A stretch of DNA of 64,000 nt from CAWFSE01 sp963697565 (GTDB lineage: Bacteria; Actinomycetota; Actinomycetes; CAVWCF01): NCBI GenBank assembly GCA_963697565.1, contig CAVOOM010000009.1, positions 71,219 through 135,218 on the forward strand, in the 5' to 3' direction. The position numbers and the translations under genes were made by a program. The notes under the pieces were generated by a model. That model had not been told where the DNA came from. It saw only the letters and a program-made list of their open reading frames with translations, and ran no database searches. Shown in pieces: positions 55,989-64,000 of this stretch (positions are counted from its first letter, which is position 1; every line of letters starts with the position of its first letter).

Positions 55989-58134
55989 ATGCGAGAGAGA
56001 AGCCCGGCCAGGCCATCCAAGTGGAGACTGAGGCTCGGTGACCTCGGTCGGTTTGCGGTGGGCTTGGTCGCGGCCATGGCGGGCCTCATGCTGTCCGACT
56101 GGCTGCTGCCCGGCTTCGACGTGGACGGTTGGGATCAGGCCTTCATCGCGGCGCTCTCCATCGCGATCTGGAGCGCCCTCCTGCGCCCGGTCCTGGTGGC
56201 GCTGGCCACCCGGCTCGGCTGGGTGGGAGCCCTGCTGCTGGCGGTCTTCGGGCAGGCGTTCATCATCTGGCTGACGTTCTGGGAACCCGGCGTCAGCGGC
56301 GTCTCCTTCCTGTCGGCGATCGTCGCCGCATGGATCGTCGCCATCGTCTCGACGGGCGCGGTGTGGGTGGTCACGGCGGGCACCGACGAGGCGGTGACGG
56401 CCGGCCTGGTCCGCAAGGCCAGCCGCCGCAAGGGGACCGTCCTGCCCGACGCGGATGTCCCGGGCGTGGTCTTCGTGCAGGCCGACGGCGTGCCGTTCCC
56501 GGTCCTCGAGTTGGGCGTGAAGGGCGGCACCCTTCCGACCCTCTCGCGCTGGGTGCGCAGCGGCTCGCACCAGATGGCCGAGTGGCGGCCCCGGCTGCCC
56601 GCGACCACGCCGGCCAGCCAGATGGGCATCCTGCACGGGACCAATGAGGGCATCCCCGCCTTCCGGTGGGTGGACCGGCCGACCGGGCGGGTGTTCGTCG
56701 CCAACAAGCCCGCCGACGCCGCCGACATCGAGGCCCTGCACTCCGACGGGCACGGCCTGCTCGCCGACGACGGCGTCTCGGTGAGCAACCTCTTCACCGG
56801 CGACGCCCCGACCGCCTACGTCACGATGAGCGCCATCAAGCGGACGCAGGAGACGAAGGAGGCCCGGGCGTCGGTCTCCCGGTTCCTGGCAAGGCCCGAC
56901 GGGCTGGCCCGTGGGCTGTCGCGGACGATCAGCGAGATCGTCCGCGAGCGCTTCCAGGCCAGGCGGGCGATCCGGCAGGGACTTCCGGCCGCGGGTGCAC
57001 CGCGGCTGGGGCTTCGCCGGCGAGCGGGCCGCGCTCAACGGGGTGCTGCGCGACCTGAACACCTCTTTGGTGGCGGAGTCGATGCTGGCTGGCCGCCGCT
57101 CGATCTACGTGGACTACGTCGACTACGACGCGATGGCCCACCACGCCGGGATCCTGCGGCAGGAGTCGATGGACGCGCTGGCCGGCATCGACGCGGTGCT
57201 GGCGCAGCTCGAGAAGGTCGCCGAGGTCGCGCCGCGCCCGTACCGGTTCGTCGTGCTGTCCGACCACGGGCAGTCGCAGGGGGAGGTCTTCGCCGACCGC
57301 TACGGAGAGGACCTGGCGACGCTGGTCGGGCGGCTGGCCGACGCCCACGTGACGGCCGCGATCGACGCCGACTCCGAGGGGGCCGGGCGGGTGAACGCGT
57401 TCGCCGCCTCCGCCGGCAGCAGCCAGACCATCCTGGGCCGAACCCTCGACCGGGCGGCGGACCGGTTGAGCCCCGGCGAGTACGCGAAGGACGCGCCCGC
57501 AGAGGGATCCGGGCCGCCACCGACGCGGCCGCCGGAGGCCGAGCCATCGGCCGTCGCCGACGAGTTCCTCGTGTTCGGCTCCGGCAACCTGGGGCTGGTC
57601 TACGTCGCCGGCGAAGACCACCGGCTGACGAGCGAGGAGCTGGCCGAGCGGTTCCCCGCGCTGGTGCCCGGCCTCGTCGAGCACCCGGGCGTGGGGTTCG
57701 TGGTGGTCGAGTCGGCCGCCGACGGGCCGGTCGTCCTCGGGGCCGAGGGCGAGCACCGGCTGCGAGACGGCATGGTGACGGGCACGGACCCGTTGGGTCC
57801 GTTCGGCCCGGACGCCGCCGCCTTCGTGCTGCGGGTGACCCGGATGCCGGAGTGCCCGGACGTGCTGGTCAACAGCCTGCTCGACTCGATGGGCGAGGTC
57901 GCCGCGTTCGAGGGGCTGGTCGGCTGCCACGGCGGGCTCGGCGGGTGGCAGGACCGGGCCATGATGGTGTGGCCCGCCGACCTCCCGGCGCCTGACGCGA
58001 TGGTGGTCGGCGCCGAGGGCGTCCACGAGGTGCTCGTGGGCTGGCTGGAGCACCTCGGCCACCGGCGCGACCTGCCGCAGCGCCGACCACGCCCGTACGA
58101 CGAGCAGCTCCGGGAGCGGGCGGGCAAGGCCTAG
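55989..58134 (+). CDS. Membrane protein with holin-like domain fused to a type I phosphodiesterase (one frame shift)
   Basis: About 714 residues, ATG at 55989. Residues ~15-130 hold four membrane helices (GRFAVGLVAAMAGLMLSDWL, IWSALLRPVLVALATRLGWV, LLLAVFGQAFIIWLTF, FLSAIVAAWIVAIVSTGAVW), resembling the PF04020-type phage-holin family. The rest is an alkaline-phosphatase-superfamily domain: VVFVQADGVPFPVLE (metal Asp), LPATTPASQMGILHG (nucleophile Thr), DYVDYDAMAHHAG and VVLSDHGQSQGE. An extra G at 56978-56980 is the only break. It probably hydrolyses a phosphodiester or phosphonate on one face of the membrane. Its TAG forms CTAG with the other strand. Confidence 0.87.
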
Positions 58135-59449
58135 GGCCGGCGGCGCCTCGGGCGTGATCGGCTCGGACCGCCTCGTCGAGCCGCCCGCGCAAGAAGGCCC
58201 GTTCCGCGTCGTTCGTCGCGGTGGCGAGAGCGCGCGTGTACTCAGCCGCGGCCTCGTCGACGCGCCCCAGCCGGACGAGCAGGTCGGCCCGGGCGGCGGG
58301 CACGTAGTGGTAGCCGTCGAGCGCGGGGTCGCCCGCGATCGCGTCCAAGGCCGACAACCCGGCCTGGGGGCCGTCGGCCATCCCCACCGCGACCGCGCGG
58401 TTGACGGCCACGACCGGGCTGGGCCAGACCCGGAGCAGGCGGTTGTAGAGGGCGACCATCGCGGGCCAGTCGGTGTCCGTCCAGGCCGGCGACTCGGCGT
58501 GGACGGCCGCGATGCCCGCCTGCAGGAGGTATCGGCCGGCCGGGTGGCCGGGACCCGTGAGCCGGCCCGCCCGGGCGAGCAGGTCCAGTCCCTGCGCGAT
58601 CTCCGCGCCGTCCCAGCGCGAGCGGTCCTGGTCGGCCAGCAGCACGAGGCCGCCCTGCACGTCGGTGCGGGCGGCGCTTCGCGCGTCGGTGAGCAGCAGC
58701 AGGGAGAGGAGGCCCAGGGCCTCCGACTCGTCGGGCATCAGCACGGCGAGGACCCGGGCCAGGTCGAGTGCCCGCGCGACCAGCTCGGGACGCAGCAGGC
58801 CGTCGCCGGCAGGGGCGGTATGGCCGGTGGTGAAGACCAGGTGGATCACCGCCAGCACCCCGTCGAGCCGGTCGGGGAGGTCGGCGTCCGGCGGCACGGC
58901 GTACGGGATCTTGGCCAGCGCGATCTTCTTCTTCGCCCGAGTGAGGCGCGCCGCCATCGTCGCCTCGCTGACGAGGAAGGCGCGCGCGATCTCCGGCGTG
59001 GTCAGCCCGCCCACCATCCGCAGCGTGAGGGCGACCCGGTTCTCCAGGGCCAGCGCCGGATGGCAGCACGTGAAGACGAGGCTCAGCCGGTCGTCGAGCA
59101 CGGGGGCCTCCTCTTCTGCGTACGCAGCCTCGGGCTCGACCAGGGCTGGCAGCTTCCGGCGCAGCGTGGTGTCGCGGCGCAGGCGGTCGAGGACCTTGCG
59201 CTGCGCGGCGCGGGTCAGCCAGGCCCCGGGCTTGGCGGGGATGCCGCGTTCGCCCCAGGTCTCCAAGGCGGCCACGAAGGCGTCCTGGCCGGCCTCCTCG
59301 GCCAGGTGCAGGTCGCCCCCGGCGGCACGTGCCGCGGCTGCGAGGACCAGTGCCCACTCGGTGCGGTGGGCCGCGGCGACTGCCTCCCGCACCTCGGCGG
59401 GAGGCAGTCGCCCGGGGGAGCCGGCGCCTTCCAGGGGGTCAGTGCTCAA
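57869..59449 (-). CDS. ECF sigma factor, ECF42-like (SigJ/DUF6596 type)
   Basis: Sigma factor with a long C-terminal extension. Region 2: ALVLAAAARAAGGDLHLAEE and DAFVAALETWGERG; region 4: ENRVALTLRMVGGLTTPEIARAFLVSEATMAARLTRAKKKI. A TPR-like domain of ~230 residues follows, typical of ECF42. The likely start is TTG at 59449, with no good ribosome site; it follows the YciI-like gene by 14 bases. Family homology ends near 58160 (AERAFLRGRLDEA), yet the frame stays open to 57869 across the end of the phosphodiesterase gene. A TAG in another frame at 58131-58133 is probably the true stop, so an indel in the tail is likely. Confidence 0.87.
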   Translation of the reverse strand: MSTDPLEGAGSPGRLPPAEVREAVAAAHRTEWALVLAAAARAAGGDLHLAEEAGQDAFVAALETWGERGIPAKPGAWLTRAAQRKVLDRLRRDTTLRRKLPALVEPEAAYAEEEAPVLDDRLSLVFTCCHPALALENRVALTLRMVGGLTTPEIARAFLVSEATMAARLTRAKKKIALAKIPYAVPPDADLPDRLDGVLAVIHLVFTTGHTAPAGDGLLRPELVARALDLARVLAVLMPDESEALGLLSLLLLTDARSAARTDVQGGLVLLADQDRSRWDGAEIAQGLDLLARAGRLTGPGHPAGRYLLQAGIAAVHAESPAWTDTDWPAMVALYNRLLRVWPSPVVAVNRAVAVGMADGPQAGLSALDAIAGDPALDGYHYVPAARADLLVRLGRVDEAAAEYTRALATATNDAERAFLRGRLDEAVRADHARGAAGPRPCPPAPGAARRTGVVGAAAGRAGGRGAPASPRAPRGRPRRRPPSRQAPGGRRATPSWPGPATRRARRGSRPAPRTRRPRPSSRAGC

Positions 59450-59463
59450 GGCCCACGGGTTCG

Positions 59464-59829
59464 CTAGGCGCCGGAGGTGTCGATGATCGGTCGCACCTCG
59501 ACGCATCCCGAAGTCGGCAGGATGCGGGCGAAGCCGAGCGCCTGGTCGAGGTCGGCGCAGTCGATGACGTAGAAGCCGCCGAGCGCCTCCTTGGTCTCGG
59601 CGAACGGGCCGTCGGTGACGAGGGCCTCACCGCCGGGCACCGGGCGGACCGTGGTGGCCGCCAGCGTCGGGGCCAGCGCCTCGCCCCCGTGGATCGTGCC
59701 CCCGGCCGCGGTGACGGCGGCGGCGAACTCGCCGTGCCGCTGCATCATCTCCTGCCACGCCTCGGGGCTCGGGGGCTCCGCGCCGAACGCTGCCTCGTCG
59801 CCGTAGATCAGGTACATGTAGTGCGCCAT
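59464..59829 (-). CDS. YciI-like DGPF-domain protein
   Basis: 121 residues, ATG at 59829. The start HYMYLIYGDEAAF, the central VTDGPFAETKEALGGFYVIDC with the name-giving DGPF, and the tail EVRPI are typical of the YCII-related DGPF proteins genetically linked to ECF42 sigma factors. The His and Asp of the YciI pocket are partly conserved. It sits directly upstream of the sigma gene on the same strand and is a known transcriptional target/partner of such sigmas. Its chemical function is not known. Confidence 0.92.
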   Translation of the reverse strand: MAHYMYLIYGDEAAFGAEPPSPEAWQEMMQRHGEFAAAVTAAGGTIHGGEALAPTLAATTVRPVPGGEALVTDGPFAETKEALGGFYVIDCADLDQALGFARILPTSGCVEVRPIIDTSGA

Positions 59830-59930
59830 CGGGGTCTCCTCGCATCGGAGCGGATCGTGCCGGTCATCCACTCGACGAACAGGGTGCCCCCGAATCGACA
59901 GCCCCGCCAGGGTGAGTTCTGGCGGTGGTG

Positions 59931-61329
59931 TCAGACCAGCGGGGTGAAGCGCGCCTGGAAGAAGCGCAGGTGCTTGGGCTCGAACGTCATCTCGAGGCCG
60001 CGGACCGCGTCGCGCCTGTCCCAGACGGCCAGCACGGCCTCGGCGGCCACGTCCATGTGCGCCTGGGTGTAGACCCGACGCGGCAACGTCAGCCGCACGA
60101 GCTCCAGCCGTGGGTCGGTTGTGCTCGCCGGTCTCGGCGTTGCGGCCGGCCGAGACGATCCCGCGCTCCATCGACCGCACTCCGGCCTCCAGGTAGATCT
60201 CGCCCGCGAGGCGCTGTGCGGGGAACTCCTCCTGCGGCACCTGCGGCAGGAAGCGCGCCGCGTCGAGGAACACCGCGTGCCCCCCGATCGGCAGCACGAT
60301 CGGCACGCCGCCGTCGCGGAGGGTGTTGCCGAGGTACTCGACCTGCCCGACCCGGGCCTGCAGGTGGTCCTCGTCGACGCTCTCGCGGATGCCGATCGAC
60401 ATGGCCTCCATGTCGCGCCCGGCCAGGCCCCCGTACGTGTCGAGCCCCTCGTAGACCACGCACAGGTTGCGGGCCTCCTCGAAGACCTGCGGGTCGCGCA
60501 GGGCGAGGTAGCCGCCGATGTTGACGAGCGCGTCCTTCTTGCCGCTGAACCAGGCGCCGTCGGTGAGGTCGCAGATCTCGCGCACGATCTGCCGCACCGG
60601 GGTGTCCTGGTAGCCGGCCTCGCGCTGCCGGACGAACCAGGCGTTCTCGGCGATGCGGGTCTTGTCGAGGTACAGCTTGATCCCGTACTCGTCGCACAGC
60701 GCCCGGACCGCACGGACGTTGGCGACGCTGACCGGCTGCCCGCCGGCCATGTTCACCGTGACGGCGAGCGAGACGTACGGGATGCGGTCGGCGCCGTGCT
60801 CGTCGAAGACGGCGCGCAGCTTGCCCAGGTCGACGTTGCCCTTGAACGGGCTCTCGTCGACCGGGTCGTGCGCCTCGTCGACGATGACGTCGACGAAGCG
60901 CCCGCCGGCCAGCTCCTGGTGCAGCCGGGTGGTCGTGAAGTACATGTTGCCGGGGATCACGTCGCCGGGCTTGATGAGCACCTGGCTGATGATGTGCTCG
61001 GCGCCGCGGCCCTGGTGGGTGGGCACGACGTACGGGTAGCCGTAGACGTCCTGCACGGTCTGCTTGAGGTGGAAGAAGTTCTCGCTGCCCGCGTACGCCT
61101 CGTCGCCGAGCATGAGCCCGGCCCACTGCTCGGCCGACATCGCGTTGGTGCCGCTGTCGGTGAGCAGGTCGATGAACACGTCGCGGCTGCGCAGCTGGAA
61201 GGTGTTCCACCCCGCCTCGGCCAGCGCCGCCTCGCGCTCGGCCCGGGTGGTCCGGCGGATGTGCTCGACGGCCTTGATCTTGTACGGCTCGGCCCACGAG
61301 TGGCGGCGGGCAGGCGCGGACTCGTTCAT
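59931..61329 (-). CDS. tpl: Tyrosine phenol-lyase-like PLP beta-eliminating lyase (one frame shift)
   Basis: About 465 residues, ATG at 61329 with AGGAGG upstream. Splits tyrosine (or tryptophan) into pyruvate, ammonia and phenol (or indole). PLP-binding Lys is in WFSGKKDALVNIGG, with VPTHQGRGAEHI and LDKTRIAENAW. It follows tyrosine phenol-lyase rather than tryptophanase at diagnostic sites: SMERGIVSAGRN carries the Arg that contacts the phenol, and LRFFQARF keeps the FF pair, where TnaA has LRHF. An extra base near 60113 shifts the end; the true C-terminus is RLELVRLTLPRRVYTQAHM to FTPLV. It stands alone: no permease or regulator adjoins it. Confidence 0.88.
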
Positions 61330-61390
61330 GTGATCCTCCTGGTGCCGATCATGGCGGATCTACCTGGCCCGGACTGCGGGCGGCGCCCGG

Positions 61391-63781
<2,391 letters not shown>

Positions 63782-63956
63782 CGTGTCTCCATCTGCGGGG
63801 CGGGGCTGCCGTCGCGGTCTCCGCAGGCGTCGCCTGGCTCGGCCCGACGGTAGCCGGAACTGCGCTGCGCCGAGGTCGGGCACGGGTGCGGCGCGCGCGG
63901 GTTGCTTCGAGGCCGGCGCGAAGCCGTCGCAGGGCGCGTGACCTGCGCGTTCGATC

Positions 63957-64000
63957 TGGAGCGGGTGACCGGGATCGAACCGGCATGGCCAGCTTGGAAG
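63957..64000 (-). tRNA. tRNA-Gly (anticodon TCC), 3' part
   Basis: The minus strand shows the 3' half of a tRNA cut by the window edge: anticodon loop CTTCCAA (anticodon TCC), a T-arm CCGGTTCGATCCCGG, acceptor strand ending CACCCGC, discriminator T and an encoded CCA at 63957-63959. The 5' half lies beyond 64000. Confidence 0.85.

Overview
The window looks like chromosome from a very GC-rich actinobacterium. GTG starts and ATGA/GTGA start-stop overlaps are frequent, tRNA-His sits beside orn, and the gene families are typical of Actinomycetes: EttA, CGNR regulator, TIGR03842-type LLM oxidoreductase, WS/DGAT acyltransferase, trHbO, and an Acg-type nitroreductase paired with a universal stress protein. 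A Frankiales/Sporichthya-like lineage would fit, but I cannot fix the genus. I see no insertion sequence, prophage, CRISPR array or replication origin. No gene-free stretch exceeds 300 bases.

Layout. 1-5.6 kb: end of a dihydroorotate-dehydrogenase-like gene, two unrecognised genes, tRNA-Lys, a DUF3467 gene, a stand-alone TrpB2, a Lys/Ala-rich protein and a saccharopine-dehydrogenase-like protein. 5.7-11.6 kb: fdhD-fdsG-fdsB-fdsA, a soluble NAD+-dependent molybdenum formate dehydrogenase, with the delta subunit apparently fused to the C-terminus of the alpha subunit. 11.5-21 kb: SRPBCC protein, tRNA-His, orn, a beta-CASP hydrolase, the Acg/USP pair behind a DosR-like box, a VanY-type peptidase, an O-acetyltransferase, a lipoprotein esterase, a lipoprotein/DHFR-like pair and tRNA-Arg. 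21-29.5 kb: DksA/TraR-like protein, a hydantoin/pyrimidine catabolic operon, CGNR regulator, SSB, EttA and a thioesterase. 29.5-43.3 kb: a minus-strand peptidase-MscS-SDR-globin operon, HNH-amidase pair, amino-acid permease, MalQ, PepN and RpiB.

43.6-52 kb is the most unusual part. It is a minus-strand run of AMP-dependent acyl-CoA synthetase, E1 alpha, E1 beta, E2, a free acyl carrier protein, an oxygenase homologue that has lost its whole Rieske cluster, a protein resembling plant red chlorophyll catabolite reductase / bilin reductases, and an Eis-like acetyltransferase. The first five genes overlap start-to-stop, which suggests a dehydrogenase complex that hands an acyl unit to a dedicated ACP.

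52-64 kb: a three-gene exported/membrane module, a WS/DGAT enzyme, a membrane phosphodiesterase, an ECF42-like sigma factor with its YciI (DGPF) partner, a tyrosine phenol-lyase-like enzyme, a UvrA paralogue and the end of a tRNA-Gly.

Quality caveat: 19 otherwise well-conserved genes are each interrupted by one to three single-base frame shifts (26 placed), mostly one extra base in a short G or C run. This points to residual sequencing indels rather than real pseudogenes. I annotate each such gene as one CDS across its shift and give the position.
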